Position numbers and translations under genes: made by a program
In this document: positions 22,813 to 33,132 of the stretch, one piece after another
Layout: every line of letters begins with the position of its first letter
How positions within the stretch are numbered: the first letter of the stretch is position 1
The notes under the pieces: model-generated
The model's database searches: none
Told to the model about the DNA's origin: nothing
What the model saw: the letters and a program-made list of their open reading frames with translations, nothing else
Source of the DNA: Chloroflexota bacterium
GTDB lineage: Bacteria; Chloroflexota; Anaerolineae; UBA4142
Reading direction: 5' to 3'
Length of the DNA: 39,817 nucleotides
Assembly (NCBI GenBank): GCA_016223105.1
Contig: JACRPR010000065.1
Location: 1 to 39,817, forward strand

Positions 22813-24456
22813 TTACTTGACGCCTAATTGATTGAGATTCCAAAAATCGCCGGCGAACGAACTAGGCGCGACGCCGAGCACGCGGTCGCGCGCGACGAGA
22901 TATTTTTTCGGCGCGAGCAAAAAAACGGCGGGCGCATCAATCGCGAGCTCGCGCTGAATGTCGCCAAAGATCGCGGCGCGCTTGGACGGCTCGCACGCGT
23001 TCACGCGTAACGAATCTTTGATCAGCGCGTCGACGCGCGCGCTCGCGTACGATCCAAAATTAAATCCGTTGCCTTTGACATTTTCGGACGCTTGCCAATA
23101 CCAGCGTTGATCGGGATCGAGCGGGAGCGCGCGGGTGATGAGCAGTAAATCGAACCGATGCGCGAACGCGCGCGTCATCCAACCGGGGCGATCATTCAAT
23201 TGGAGTTGCGTTTGAATCCCAACCGCCGCGTACATTTCGCGCAGACGAAACGCGAGCGGTTCGAGAATCGGATCATCGGCTTCCATCCACAGATCGAGTT
23301 TGAGCGGCTTGCCATTTTTTTTCGCGATGCCATCACTCGCGATCACCCAGCCCGCGTCCGCGAGAATTTGTTTGGCTTTTGCCGGATCATACGCATAGCG
23401 CGGCAACGTGTTTGGGTTCGCCCAAAATCCCGGCAGAGTCGCGGCGTCAATCACGCGCGCTTGCCCGGCGAGATCGCTAATTAGGATGTTGCGATCAATC
23501 GCATAGTTGAACGCCTGGCGCACGCGCGCATCGTTGAGCGGAAGCGTGTCCGCGTTGAGAATGAGCATCACGATTTGCCGCGCGTCGGTCGCGCTGATTT
23601 GCGCGTCGGCGAAATTTTTGATCGCGCGATAATCGCCCGGCGCGGCGGGCAGGAGATCGATTTGCTTTTCGATAAACGCGGCGCGCGCCGTCGTAAAATC
23701 GGGGAACACGCGCACAGTCCAGGTTTCGATGTGCGGCGCGCCGCGAAAATAATCGGCGTTGCGTTCAAGCGTGAACGCGTCGCCGTTGCGCGCAACGAAT
23801 TTCAGCGCGCCGGTGCCGATCAATTGCGCGGTGGTGAGGCGCGGAAAATTCGCGCTCAGCGCAAGCATTTGAACCGTTTGATTATCGAGCGCGGTCGCGC
23901 GCGGGTTCGCGCCGAAATCGGTAACGGGCGCGCCGCGAAAACTCGGCGACGCGAACGCGTTGATCGTCGCGATCACATCGTCCGCGGTGAACGGCGCGCC
24001 GGTGTGCCAGCGCACATCCGCGCGCAAGCGAAATGTGAACGTCGTCGCGTCCGCGGAAACCTGGAACGCTTCCGCGAGACCTGGTTTTAGCGCGCCGGTC
24101 GCCGGATCAATTTGCAAAAGCGAATCGAACAGCGCGTCTTGCAAAAATTCCGGCATCACGTTCATTTCGAGCGTGTTGCTTCCAACGACGCCGAGTGTGA
24201 TCGCGCCGCCATCCGGGATTTCGAGCGTCGGCGTCGGTTGCGGCGCGCGCGCGGTCGCCGATGCGGACGTGGGCGCGGATTTCGTGATCGGTGTTGGCGG
24301 CGGCGGGTTGGTCGCGTCTTGTACGCGCGGGATCGTGATCGGTTCGCACGCAGTTAGCGCGAGCGCGAGTAGAATGACGCGGAGACGCGGAGACACGGCG
24401 ACTCGGTGAATTTGCTGTTTCCGTGTCTCCGCGTCGCCGCGTCGCCGTGTCATCAT
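22813..24456 (-). CDS. Extracellular solute-binding lipoprotein, ABC transporter family 5 (oligopeptide type)
   Basis: This 547-residue protein is an SBP_bac_5 type binding protein: LTAC lipobox with lipid Cys at residue 37, a Pro/Thr/Ala-rich linker, then ALFDSLLQIDP...LKPGLAEAFQVS...FTFRLRADVRWHTGAPFTADDV and the C-terminal lobe. It would deliver peptides or similar solutes to a permease not found here. The long basic n-region (RRRGDAETRKQQIHRVAVSPRLR) is encoded by a palindromic repeat (24375-24450). ATG 24456 lies one base after the lysA stop; a GTG at 24468 is a second option. Confidence 0.88.
   Translation of the reverse strand: MMTRRRGDAETRKQQIHRVAVSPRLRVILLALALTACEPITIPRVQDATNPPPPTPITKSAPTSASATARAPQPTPTLEIPDGGAITLGVVGSNTLEMNVMPEFLQDALFDSLLQIDPATGALKPGLAEAFQVSADATTFTFRLRADVRWHTGAPFTADDVIATINAFASPSFRGAPVTDFGANPRATALDNQTVQMLALSANFPRLTTAQLIGTGALKFVARNGDAFTLERNADYFRGAPHIETWTVRVFPDFTTARAAFIEKQIDLLPAAPGDYRAIKNFADAQISATDARQIVMLILNADTLPLNDARVRQAFNYAIDRNILISDLAGQARVIDAATLPGFWANPNTLPRYAYDPAKAKQILADAGWVIASDGIAKKNGKPLKLDLWMEADDPILEPLAFRLREMYAAVGIQTQLQLNDRPGWMTRAFAHRFDLLLITRALPLDPDQRWYWQASENVKGNGFNFGSYASARVDALIKDSLRVNACEPSKRAAIFGDIQRELAIDAPAVFLLAPKKYLVARDRVLGVAPSSFAGDFWNLNQLGVK
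24375..24450. repeat. GACGCGGAGACACGG palindromic repeat read as a signal peptide n-region
   Basis: A perfect 15-bp inverted repeat (24384-24398 with 24421-24435) with extra GACGCGGA/CGCGTCGC units covers codons of the lipoprotein from about residue 3 to 27. Confidence 0.85.
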
Positions 24457-24457
24457 T

Positions 24458-25750
24458 TCAAAAATCACTCTCGCACCTCAACATATCCTCAATCGTCTCG
24501 CGGCGGCGGATGATGCGCGCGTCGCCCGCGCGTACGGCGATCACGGCGGGACGCGGAATCAAATTGTAATTGCTCGCCATCGGAATTTGATACGCGCCCG
24601 CGTCGGGAATCGCGATCAGATCGCCGACCTGGACGCGCGGCAGATCAACGTTTTCGATCAAAACGTCGCCCTGCTCGCAAAATCGTCCGGCAATCGCGAC
24701 GCGTTGCGCGGGCGCGTCGTTCATTCGATTCGCGACGCGCGCGGAATAGCGCGCGCCGTACAGCGCGGGGCGAATGTTGTCGCCCATTCCGCCATCCACC
24801 GCAACGTACGTGCGAACGCCGGAAATTTCCTTGATGCTCCCGACGGTGTAGAGCGCGATCGCGGATTGCGCGACGAGCGCGCGACCGGGTTCAAAAAGTA
24901 ATTTGGTAATTGGTAATTGGTAATTGGTAATTTCGCGCGTGATCGTTTCGGCAACTGTCTCAATGTCGAGTGTGGTTTGATCGGCGGTGTACGCGACGCC
25001 CCAGCCGCCGCCGAGATCGAGTTCGCGCAAATCAAAGCCGACCGCGTCGCGCAGTTCGGCGGCGAAATCGCACACGGCGCGAAGCGCGTCGCGGTACGGA
25101 TCGAGATCGAAAATTTGCGAGCCGATGTGAACGTGCAAGCCGACGAGTAGCAAACGCGAATGTTGCATCACGCGTCGCGCGGCAGTGATTGCCGCGCCGG
25201 TCAGCATCGGCAAACCGAATTTCGATTCGGCGACGCCGGTCGCGAGATAGCGATGCGTGTGCGGATCAATCGCGGGCGCGAGGCGCAGTAACACTTGCGG
25301 ACGCGCGTCCAGTTCATCCGCGATCTGCGCGAGCAGATCAATTTCGTCGAGATTGTCCACGATGATGTGCGCGACGCCGAGCGCGAGCGCGGCGCGTATT
25401 TCGGCGGGCGTTTTGTTGTTGCCGTGCAAATAAATTTTTTCCGGCGCGAGTCCAACGCGGCGCGCGATTTCGAGTTCGCCTTCGGAGGTAACATCAATGC
25501 CGAGTCCGGCGTCTTTGAAAATGCGCGCGAGGTACGGCGAATAGTACGCTTTGGTCGCGTACAGCACGAGCGCGTCGCGCCAGCGCGTCGCGAACGCGTT
25601 GTGCAGCGCGCGCGCGCGCGCGCGGAGATGCGCGTCATCGTAAATGTACAGTGGTGTGCCAAACGCGCGCGCGAGCGCGGTGGCATCGCATCCGCCGATT
25701 TCGAGATGACCGCGCGAATTGATCTGGGCTGAGATGGGGAAGAGGTTCAT
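24458..25750 (-). CDS. lysA: Diaminopimelate decarboxylase
   Basis: This 430-residue PLP enzyme converts meso-diaminopimelate to lysine. The PLP lysine sits in YATKAYYSPYL, the phosphate loop in LGGGWGV, with HVHIGSQIFD, EPGRALVAQS and GRFCEQGDVL (Cys-Glu of the partner active site) all in order. ATG 25750 is a reasonable start for the family length. An AATTGGTAATTGGTAATTGG text repeat is read in frame (24898-24933, encoding ITNYQLPITK just before LLFEPGRA). The binding-protein gene follows directly and is probably cotranscribed. Confidence 0.93.
   Translation of the reverse strand: MNLFPISAQINSRGHLEIGGCDATALARAFGTPLYIYDDAHLRARARALHNAFATRWRDALVLYATKAYYSPYLARIFKDAGLGIDVTSEGELEIARRVGLAPEKIYLHGNNKTPAEIRAALALGVAHIIVDNLDEIDLLAQIADELDARPQVLLRLAPAIDPHTHRYLATGVAESKFGLPMLTGAAITAARRVMQHSRLLLVGLHVHIGSQIFDLDPYRDALRAVCDFAAELRDAVGFDLRELDLGGGWGVAYTADQTTLDIETVAETITREITNYQLPITKLLFEPGRALVAQSAIALYTVGSIKEISGVRTYVAVDGGMGDNIRPALYGARYSARVANRMNDAPAQRVAIAGRFCEQGDVLIENVDLPRVQVGDLIAIPDAGAYQIPMASNYNLIPRPAVIAVRAGDARIIRRRETIEDMLRCESDF
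24898..24933. repeat. GGTAATT tandem repeat inside lysA
   Basis: Four to five GGTAATT units encode ITNYQLPITK in frame in a surface-loop position, next to the conserved EPGR motif. Confidence 0.85.
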
Positions 25751-25846
25751 TGGGATTGAGCGATTCAGAGATTAGAGATTGGAAATTGGCGCGACTGTAG
25801 CATAGGAAAGAATGAATGTCAATTTGTTTTGTGGCGTACCGTCGCC

Positions 25847-25879
25847 AAAATCCAGGTTTCTCGCAGAAACCTGGATTTT
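25847..25879. terminator. Hairpin terminator, ATCCAGGTTTC type
   Basis: A perfect 15-bp stem (25847-25861 with 25865-25879, 3-nt loop) has A-rich and T-rich sides. It lies about 260 bp beyond the diguanylate cyclase stop and upstream of lysA, so it would insulate lysA from read-through. Confidence 0.75.
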
Positions 25880-25924
25880 TTATCGCATCGTCACTAACGA
25901 CGCGTCTAGACCAGATTCCAATTT

Positions 25925-26015
25925 GGTTTACGGCGATGTCACCCCGAGCGAAGCGAAGGGTCGCGCGTTCCGACCGAGACGCTTTGCGTTCGCTACGCTC
26001 AGAAGGACACCGTAA
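25925..26015. repeat. GTCACCCCGAGCGAAGCG palindromic repeat
   Basis: TTTACGGCGATGTCACCCC on the left faces GGACACCGTAAA on the right, with inner GAGCGAAGCG / CGCTACGCTC complementarity. Short open frames crossing it are repeat artefacts. Confidence 0.7.
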
Positions 26016-26033
26016 ATAGATTCGGAATTCGCT

Positions 26034-26143
26034 CTAGTAGTCCGCCACACAAATTTTGAGGGGTCGTAGCATAGCTCCTCGTGGGTTTCTAACGCGCACA
26101 AGGCGCTATGCTACCCCTCAAAACTTCTGTGGTGAACTACTAG
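26034..26143. repeat. 110-bp palindromic element with about 40-bp arms
   Basis: CTAGTAG (26034) and CTACTAG (ending 26143) are the outer ends; the arms, containing TTTTGAGGGG and CCCCTCAAAA, pair imperfectly inward to the AGCATAGC/GCTATGCT region. The right end contains the stop codon of the diguanylate cyclase gene. MITE-like; no gene inside. Confidence 0.85.
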
Positions 26144-29100
26144 TGCGAACGTTTTGCCGCCTTGTCCGCGTACATCGCGGCGTCCGCGTCGAGCAAGACC
26201 TGGTGGAGCGGCGTCCCGGTTTCGCCGGTCGCCGCGCCGAGCGATAAACTCAGCGCGGTCTCTTGGGTTTGCGTGTTGTCTTGCGCGAGCGCGGCGCGCA
26301 CGCGCGCCAGACATTCCTGGGTCGTGTGCGCGTCCGCGCCCGGCAGAATCACGACAAATTCATCACCGCCGCTACGCGCGATCATATCGTCGGCGCGAAA
26401 TGCTTTTTTGAGGACGCGCGCGACGCGGCGCAAGAGTTCATCGCCCGCGGCGTGTCCTTGCGTGTCATTCGTGATTTTCATATTGTCCGCGTCCGCCACG
26501 ACGATACTAATCGGATAGCGCGCGGTTTTTTCCTGCCGCGCCATTTCGATTTCAAAATACGCGCGATTCCGCAAGCCGGTCAGCGCATCGTGCATACTCA
26601 AGTATTCCAAGCGTTCTTCGACGACTTTGCGTTCGGTAATGTCTTGCACTTGGACGAGATAATGCGCGGGCGTGCCGTGTTCGATCCGATTCAATGGCGT
26701 AATCAGCACGTCGAGATAAATCGTACCCGAGCGGTTAGTGGCGTAGAGATTGCGCGTATGCACGTTGCCAAAATCAAAGGGCGCTTCGAAATGCACGGTT
26801 TTGCCTTTGTGCAATTGCTGTTTGATCTCGTCCGAGACCATCGGATCGTCAAACAGCTGGAAACCTTTGATCGCTTCAAAACTGGCGATACCGAATAGAT
26901 CGAGGCACGCGCGATTGGCATCCATCAATTCGCCTTCCGCATCGTACACTTTAATTGCGATCGGCGACGATTCGAAAATGTTCCGAAAGCGCGCTTCGCT
27001 TTCGCGCAATTGTTCTTCCATTTGCAAGCGTTCGGTAATGTCGCGCGCGATGCCAAAGAGCGCGGGCGCGCCATTCCACTCGCCGGGCGTTATTTTGGTC
27101 TCAACTGGAATGAGTGCGCCATTTTTGGCAAGGAGTGGAATCGGACAAGCCGTTTCCGTGCCGGCGATCATCGCCGCGACAATCGTCGCGGTTTCGGCGC
27201 GACGCGCCGGCGGATGCAGTTCAAGCACATTCATCGCGCGCAATTCATCCGCCGAGTACCCCAGACGCCGCGCGATTTCGGGATTGCCGTGCACGATGCA
27301 ACCCTGCGCGTCGAGAATGAAAACGAAATCGCTGATCGTATCGAAGAGCGATTGTAAATTGTGTTGGCTGGAACGCAACGCGTCTTCGGCGCGGACGCGC
27401 GTGATGACGCCGCCAATCTGCGCGGCGATGGTTTCGAGCGCGCGGCGCGCATAGACCGGAATATCGTCGTGCGTGTGCGACGCGAGATTGAGCGCGGCGA
27501 TCACCGCGCCTTCGTGTAAAACCGGGATCGTCGCGAACGCGCGCAATCCTTCGGGCGCGCGTAAAGCGGTGGTGATGATGCCCAGACGATCATACTGCGT
27601 GTACGTCGGTTTACCGGTCATCACCAAGCGCGTTTGCGGCGCATCCGGTTCGAAATGGCGCGCGGTTTGAATGAACTCGGCGGGCAAGCCCTGATGCGCG
27701 GCAAGCTCGAGCGCGCCGCCGCGCGGATCAACGATGTACACGCCGCCGCAATCTACGCCGTGAATGTTGCGCGCGGCGTGTAAAATCTGCGTGAGCGCGT
27801 CGTTCAAACTTGGTGTGTTATTGAGCGCGATGCCCAGGTCGCGTTCGATTTCGAGAAACGCTTCCGCGCGTTTGCGATCGGTGATGTCGAAACACGCGCC
27901 GATGTAGCCGGTAAATTCGCCGGCGGGCGTAACGCGCGGCACGCCGGTATCGTGGACCCAGCGATACGCGCCGTCCGCGCGACGAAGCCGGTATTCCATC
28001 CGAAATCGCTGACGCGTGTGGAACGCGGTGGTATACGTATCAAGGCACCGCTGGAGATCGTCGGGATGCACCCCCTCTGCCCAGCCATTGCCCAGTTCTT
28101 GTTCCAATGTTCTGCCGGTAAATTCGAGCCAGGGTTGGTTAAAATAATTGCACAACGCGTCCGCGTTGGACATCCACACCAAAACCGGCGCGGTGTCCGC
28201 GAGCAACCGAAAACGCTTTTCGCTTTCGCGCAATGCTTCTTCGGCGTGTTTGATTTCGGTGAGATCGGTGATGACCGCGATTGCGCCGGCATAACGCCCA
28301 TCCATCCAACGCGGCGCGCCGGTGATCAAGACGTGCGCGTACGTGCCATCTTTACGACGCAAACGATTTTCGTACCGTGTCACTTTGCCCTGCATCCGTT
28401 CGACGCGCGCTTGTGCCAACACGGTTTGATCTTCGAAGGCGGTTACATCCGCCGGATGTTTACCGAGCAAATCTTCCGGCTGATGCCCAAAGAGGCGCGC
28501 GTACGCCGGGTTGACCAGGATGAACCGGCTTTCGGCGTCGGTAACGGTCAAGCCCTGTCCCATTGTGTTGATGATCTGCAAAGCAAAATCGCGTTCGTTT
28601 TGCAATTCGCGTTCGAGGCGTTTGCGTTCGGTAATATCGCGAAAACTCCACACGCGTCCAATGTCATAGCCGCCCAAACGATACGACGTCCCGGCGCGTT
28701 CCAAAATTCTGCCGTCTTTCATCGCGATGGTATCGAACACAACTTGATACGGATGGGCTAACAGTTCGCGAAGCCGCGCGAGAAATTCTTCGGGAGCTTG
28801 AACCTGGCTCGCATAATGCGCGAGTCGTTCTTCGCGCGGGCGCGTCATCAATTCCTCGGGGGCGCGCCACATTTCGAGAAATTTTTGATTGTACGTCGCG
28901 ACCGCGCCGTCTTCCCCAATCGCTTGAATGCCATCGGCGGTCGAATCGAGCGTCGCGCGCAAGAGCGCGTTCATCCGCGCGCGTTCGACCTCGTACTGTT
29001 TGCGCGCGGTGATCTCGTGGTGCACGGCGACGAAATGCGTGATCGTGCCGCGCTCCAAGCGCACCGGGGTGATCGTCGTTTCTTGCGTAAAAATACTGCC

Positions 29101-30033
29101 GTCTTTTTTGCGATTGACGATTTCGCCGTGCCAGACACGTCCGGCAAGCAGGGTGTCCCACAGTGTTTTATAGAACGATTTGTCTTGTTTCCCGGATTTG
29201 ATTAGGTCGCGCGGATTTTTACCGATGGCTTCGCGCGGCGTATAGCCGGTCAGCGCGCAGAACGCGGCGTTGACGAAAACGATCGTGCCAGCGCGATCGG
29301 TGATCAGCACGCTATTCGCGGCGGTTTGCAACGCGACCGTTTGGAGGGAGAGTTGTTGCTCGACCGCTTTGCGCTCGGTAATGTCACGATTGCTGACGCG
29401 ACTGCCTTGAAATTTTTGCGCGTCATCGTACACGGCTTGACAGACGTGATTGAGCCAGCGTGTTTGCCCGTCGGCGCGCGTGATCCGAAAATCAATCGGG
29501 GTAACGTGAACATCGGTGAGTGCATCGTGCATGTGATCAATCACAAAGGGCAGGTCGTCGGGGTGAACGATGCGATGGAGCAAACCGGGATCGGCGCAAA
29601 AGTGTTGGGAGGTGTAACCGGTGATACGTTCGCATGCCGGCGAGCAATAGAGGAGTTTTCCATCGGGGGCGCGCCAGTACTCCCAATCCACAGTAAAATC
29701 GGCGATGACGCGATAGCGCGCTTCACTCGCGCGCAAAGTTTCGACGGTTTGATCGCGCGCGTGTTTGCGCCGCCGACCCACGCGCCAAAATCCCAGGATG
29801 CCGATGCCGCCGATAAGCCAGAGCGCGCCGAGCGAGATGAGGTTCAACGCGCGAAAGATTTGCGCTTGCTCCCACAGTGTCGCCGCGTCGAACCGATTCG
29901 CTTCGACCATCTGGAGCGCGAATTGATTCCACGCGAACAGTCCGGCAACGACACCCGTCCACGCAAAAATCAAAAGCCAGCCATACCGCTCCAGACGGGC
30001 AAAGAGCCCGGGAGGATTTGCGAGCTTGTTCAT
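26140..30033 (-). CDS. Membrane multi-PAS/GAF diguanylate cyclase
   Basis: This 1297-residue signalling protein has two N-terminal membrane segments (about residues 17-37 and 65-90). Five PAS domains follow, then a GAF domain (about 745-895), two more PAS domains and a C-terminal GGDEF domain. The active-site motif SGGDEF (GGDEF at 1222-1226) is intact and an RxxD inhibitory site (RADD) lies five residues before it, so it should make cyclic di-GMP with product feedback. There is no EAL domain. ATG 30033 has GAGGA seven bases upstream. The TAG stop falls in the palindrome at 26034-26143. Confidence 0.93.
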   Translation of the reverse strand: MNKLANPPGLFARLERYGWLLIFAWTGVVAGLFAWNQFALQMVEANRFDAATLWEQAQIFRALNLISLGALWLIGGIGILGFWRVGRRRKHARDQTVETLRASEARYRVIADFTVDWEYWRAPDGKLLYCSPACERITGYTSQHFCADPGLLHRIVHPDDLPFVIDHMHDALTDVHVTPIDFRITRADGQTRWLNHVCQAVYDDAQKFQGSRVSNRDITERKAVEQQLSLQTVALQTAANSVLITDRAGTIVFVNAAFCALTGYTPREAIGKNPRDLIKSGKQDKSFYKTLWDTLLAGRVWHGEIVNRKKDGSIFTQETTITPVRLERGTITHFVAVHHEITARKQYEVERARMNALLRATLDSTADGIQAIGEDGAVATYNQKFLEMWRAPEELMTRPREERLAHYASQVQAPEEFLARLRELLAHPYQVVFDTIAMKDGRILERAGTSYRLGGYDIGRVWSFRDITERKRLERELQNERDFALQIINTMGQGLTVTDAESRFILVNPAYARLFGHQPEDLLGKHPADVTAFEDQTVLAQARVERMQGKVTRYENRLRRKDGTYAHVLITGAPRWMDGRYAGAIAVITDLTEIKHAEEALRESEKRFRLLADTAPVLVWMSNADALCNYFNQPWLEFTGRTLEQELGNGWAEGVHPDDLQRCLDTYTTAFHTRQRFRMEYRLRRADGAYRWVHDTGVPRVTPAGEFTGYIGACFDITDRKRAEAFLEIERDLGIALNNTPSLNDALTQILHAARNIHGVDCGGVYIVDPRGGALELAAHQGLPAEFIQTARHFEPDAPQTRLVMTGKPTYTQYDRLGIITTALRAPEGLRAFATIPVLHEGAVIAALNLASHTHDDIPVYARRALETIAAQIGGVITRVRAEDALRSSQHNLQSLFDTISDFVFILDAQGCIVHGNPEIARRLGYSADELRAMNVLELHPPARRAETATIVAAMIAGTETACPIPLLAKNGALIPVETKITPGEWNGAPALFGIARDITERLQMEEQLRESEARFRNIFESSPIAIKVYDAEGELMDANRACLDLFGIASFEAIKGFQLFDDPMVSDEIKQQLHKGKTVHFEAPFDFGNVHTRNLYATNRSGTIYLDVLITPLNRIEHGTPAHYLVQVQDITERKVVEERLEYLSMHDALTGLRNRAYFEIEMARQEKTARYPISIVVADADNMKITNDTQGHAAGDELLRRVARVLKKAFRADDMIARSGGDEFVVILPGADAHTTQECLARVRAALAQDNTQTQETALSLSLGAATGETGTPLHQVLLDADAAMYADKAAKRSH

Positions 30034-30196
30034 TATTTTTCTCCTCGGCGCTGAGGCATAGTGCGGCAATTATACTGCAGATTTATGCTGAACCCAAAAT
30101 ACCGTTAGCGAAAGTATATGCGACCGGTGTCCAGGATTCAATAGGACGATCAGATTCACGCGATTAATTCGAGTGGACGGACACCGCGAATTGACC

Positions 30197-30288
30197 TATA
30201 ATCGAATTAGAGTGTGGACGTTGGAGGTTGGAAGTTGGACGAGCCACATCTTCCAACTTCCAACTTCCAATTTCCAACATCCAACTTC
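30197..30288. repeat. TATAAT box and CCAACTTCCAA inverted repeat before archease
   Basis: A TATAAT at 30197-30202 is followed by an 18-bp inverted repeat (30221-30238 with 30253-30270, one mismatch) and more CCAACTTCCAA text up to the archease ATG. There is no Shine-Dalgarno sequence. The 5' leader would fold into a hairpin near the start codon. The preceding region 30034-30196 shows nothing else. Confidence 0.6.
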
Positions 30289-30292
30289 CAAT

Positions 30293-30700
30293 ATGAAACT
30301 CTTTGAAGAAATTCCGCACACTGCCGATTGGTCGTTTCGCGCGTTCGGGCGCGATCTGCGCGAATTGTTCGCGAACGCGGCGCACGCGATTTTCGCGATG
30401 CAAGGCGCGCGCGCGGACGATGCCGCGAACGAAATCGAGCGCGTGATCGAACTGAACGCGATGGATCGCGAAGCGCTCTTCGTAACCTGGTTAAGTGAAT
30501 TGTTGTGGTTGCAGGAAGCGCATCGCGAAGTGTACACGCACTTTGAAATCGAATCGCTTTCGGAAACTGATTTGCGCGCGACCGCGTTCGGCAAGCCGCG
30601 CGTCGCGATGGACAAGATCATCAAAGCGGCAACATATCATAATTTGAAAATTGAGCAGACCCAGGACGGCTGGCAAGCGGTCGTCGTGGTGGATGTGTAA
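30293..30700 (+). CDS. Archease
   Basis: This 135-residue protein begins MKLFEEIPHTADWSFRAFG, with the conserved HTAD metal-binding motif, and ends with MDKIIKAATYHNLKIEQTQDGWQAVVVVDV, the typical archease C-terminus. Archease activates RtcB by speeding its guanylylation, and the gene directly precedes rtcB. ATG 30293 directly follows repeat text and lacks a ribosome site; an upstream in-frame ATG (30173) would add repeat-encoded residues and is rejected. Confidence 0.93.
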   Translation: MKLFEEIPHTADWSFRAFGRDLRELFANAAHAIFAMQGARADDAANEIERVIELNAMDREALFVTWLSELLWLQEAHREVYTHFEIESLSETDLRATAFGKPRVAMDKIIKAATYHNLKIEQTQDGWQAVVVVDV

Positions 30701-30744
30701 CGCAATTTTCTAAATTGCGATTGGGCATTTGGAAAATTGCCCAA
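30701..30744. repeat. Two small hairpins between archease and rtcB
   Basis: CGCAATTT/AAATTGCG (30701-30719) and TTGGGCA...TTGCCCAA (30721-30744) are adjacent hairpins filling the gap. They may tune read-through or stability in the operon. Confidence 0.65.
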
Positions 30745-30755
30745 CGAGGTGAACA

Positions 30756-32168
30756 ATGATTCACAAAGCAAATCTCGAACGAATTGACGAAAATATTTGG
30801 CAAGTGCCGCAATCTTTTCGCGGCGATATGCGCGCGCCGGCGCGTTTGTACGCGGACGAAGCATTGCTCGACGACGCGTTGCAAGATGAATCGGTGAATC
30901 AACTGATCAACACCGCGACGTTGCCCGGCATCGTCAAGTACGCGATTGCAATGCCGGACGTGCATCAAGGGTACGGCGCGCCGGTCGGCGGCGTGTTTGC
31001 GACGCGAATTGAAGATGGCGTGATTTCGCCTGGAGCCATCGGTTATGACGTAAATTGTGGGGTCCGCCTCCTCGCCTCGCGCGTGCGCGCGGATGAAATC
31101 GCGCCGCACATTCAAGACCTGGCAACCGCGCTGTACAAAAATTGTCCGAGCGGTGTGGGCAGTGAAGGCAGTGTGCCACTCAATGCGAAACAACTCGATG
31201 ACGTTCTCGAAAGCGGATCCGAGTGGGCGTTGAAAAACGGTTACGCTAAACAAGACGATTTGCAACGCACCGAAGAGCGCGGGCGAATGTCCGGCGCGGA
31301 CGCGGCGTTCGTTTCCAAACGCGCGAAAGATCGCGGCAAGGATCAACTCGGCACGCTCGGCGCGGGCAATCACTTTATCGAGGTGGATCGCGTCACGGAA
31401 ATTTTCGACGCGGCGACCGCGGACGCGCTCGGCTTGTTCCCGGATCAAATCGTCGTGCAGATTCATTGCGGCTCGCGCGGCTTGGGTCACCAGGTCTGCA
31501 CCGATTACGTAAACGATTTTCAACGCGCCGCGCGCGATTACAAGATCGCGCTCCCCGACCGCGAACTTGTGTGCGCGCCGTTCGATTCCGAACCAGGTCG
31601 AGCATATTTCAAAGCGATGGCGTGCGCCGCGAATTTTGCGTTTGCGAATCGCCAGGTGTTGGCGCACCACATTCGCCGCGCGTTCGAGCAAACGCTCGCG
31701 GGCAAGGTTCGCAATTGGCAACTCGCGCAGGTGTACGACATCGCGCACAATATGGGCAAGGTCGAAGAACACATCGTTGATGGCGCGCGGATCAAAGTGT
31801 GCGTGCATCGCAAAGGCGCGACGCGCGCGTTCGGTCCGGGTTCGCCGGTTCTGCCCGGCGATCTGCGCGACATTGGTCAGCCGGTTTTGATTCCTGGCTC
31901 GATGGGCACCGCGTCGTACGTGTTGATCGGCACGGCTGGCTCAATGGAGCAGACATTCGGATCATCGTGCCACGGCGCGGGGCGCGTGATGAGTCGTTCG
32001 CGCGCCAAGCGCGAAGTGCGCGGCGATCAACTGCGCGACGAGTTGAACGCGCGCGGGATCGCGATTCGCGCGGGATCATTGCCGGGTCTCGCGGAAGAAG
32101 CGCCGCAAGCGTACAAAGATGTGTCGCGCGTCGTCGAGATGGAAATGAGGGAAATGTGCAGTTACTAA
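30756..32168 (+). CDS. rtcB: RNA-splicing ligase RtcB
   Basis: This 470-residue enzyme joins RNA 2',3'-cyclic-phosphate and 5'-OH ends using GTP and manganese. Metal and catalytic residues are in place: D98 and C101 (YDVNCGV), H206 (GAGNHF), H238 (QIHCGSRG), and the guanylylated H407 (SSCHGAGR). It is translated after archease in the same operon. In bacteria RtcB serves RNA repair or tRNA ligation; no RtcR-type activator gene is adjacent. ATG 30756 follows GAGGTGA. Confidence 0.96.
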   Translation: MIHKANLERIDENIWQVPQSFRGDMRAPARLYADEALLDDALQDESVNQLINTATLPGIVKYAIAMPDVHQGYGAPVGGVFATRIEDGVISPGAIGYDVNCGVRLLASRVRADEIAPHIQDLATALYKNCPSGVGSEGSVPLNAKQLDDVLESGSEWALKNGYAKQDDLQRTEERGRMSGADAAFVSKRAKDRGKDQLGTLGAGNHFIEVDRVTEIFDAATADALGLFPDQIVVQIHCGSRGLGHQVCTDYVNDFQRAARDYKIALPDRELVCAPFDSEPGRAYFKAMACAANFAFANRQVLAHHIRRAFEQTLAGKVRNWQLAQVYDIAHNMGKVEEHIVDGARIKVCVHRKGATRAFGPGSPVLPGDLRDIGQPVLIPGSMGTASYVLIGTAGSMEQTFGSSCHGAGRVMSRSRAKREVRGDQLRDELNARGIAIRAGSLPGLAEEAPQAYKDVSRVVEMEMREMCSY

Positions 32169-33115
32169 ATGTTCCACCTGATCGCGCGCTTGGCGCGATC
32201 CTGGTTCACAACATCACCGGCGCGGATGGGCGCAAAGTTTTTTCAAAAGGGCGCGCGTTGAACGCGGACGATCTTGAAAAATTGCGCGCGCTGAAAATCG
32301 AAACGGTGTACGTCGCGATGCTTGAGCCGGGCGATGTGCGCGAGGACGACGCGGCGGCGCGACTCGCGCGCACGGTCGCGGGCGATGGGATCGAGCTGAG
32401 CAAGCCGAGCGGCGGACGCGTCAATCTGTACGCGACGCGACCTGGTTTTTTGCGCGTGGATCGCGACGCGTTGCGACGCATCAACGAATTGCCGGGCGTA
32501 ACGCTCGCGACGATTCCCGGCTTTGCGCGCGTCGCGCCGAAAAAAATGATCGCGACGCTCAAGACAGTTGGACTCGCGTTGCCGGAAACGATGATCCACG
32601 CGGCGGAGCAAATCGGCGCAGTATTGAACATCGCGAGCGTGATCAATACGCGGGTTGCGATCATCTTGACCGGGAACGCGAACGCGCGCGCGCGTGTGCA
32701 AGAAATTTTCGCGCCGCCGATTCGCGCGCGGATCGAGGAACTCGGCGCGCAGGTGATCGCGGAAGAATTTATCGCGGAAGATGAACGCGCGATTGCGGAT
32801 GCCATCGCGCGCACGGACGCGCAAATAATCATCCTTGCCGGTGAAACTTCGATTATGGATGCGGACGACATCGTGCCGCGCGGCATTACGCGCGCGGGCG
32901 GACGCATCGAACTGTACGGCGCGCCGGTCGAGCCGGGCAATTTGCTTTTGCTCGCGTATCGCGACGCGGTTCCGATCATCGGCGCGCCGGGGTGCATCAA
33001 ATCGCGCGAAACGAATGTCGTGGATTTGATTCTGCCGCGTTTGTTGATCGGCGAACGCGTAACGCGCGCGGAGGTGATCGCGCTCGCGGAAGGTGGATTG
33101 CTGGTTCACAATTAA
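32156..33115 (+). CDS. Molybdopterin-binding (MoCF/MoeA-like) domain protein
   Basis: This 319-residue protein begins at GTG 32156 (GAGGGA upstream), overlapping the rtcB stop by 13 nt. Its N-terminal part ([19 protein letters not shown]) resembles swivelling entry domains of MoeA-like proteins. Residues about 170-310 form a MoCF_biosynth-like fold with [33 protein letters not shown] and [26 protein letters not shown]. The usual role is binding molybdopterin, but no molybdenum gene is near, so its function in this operon is open. Confidence 0.82.
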   Translation: MQLLNVPPDRALGAILVHNITGADGRKVFSKGRALNADDLEKLRALKIETVYVAMLEPGDVREDDAAARLARTVAGDGIELSKPSGGRVNLYATRPGFLRVDRDALRRINELPGVTLATIPGFARVAPKKMIATLKTVGLALPETMIHAAEQIGAVLNIASVINTRVAIILTGNANARARVQEIFAPPIRARIEELGAQVIAEEFIAEDERAIADAIARTDAQIIILAGETSIMDADDIVPRGITRAGGRIELYGAPVEPGNLLLLAYRDAVPIIGAPGCIKSRETNVVDLILPRLLIGERVTRAEVIALAEGGLLVHN

Positions 33116-33132
33116 TCCAAAAAGGAGCCCCG

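Noticed and set aside
25812-26019. Two overlapping 67-codon frames upstream of lysA
   Set aside because: They cross a terminator hairpin and a GTCACCCCGAG repeat; no ribosome site or family.
30621-31808. 395-codon frame opposite rtcB and archease
   Set aside because: Antisense to two well-recognised genes and rich in Arg, Ala and His as expected for a shadow frame.
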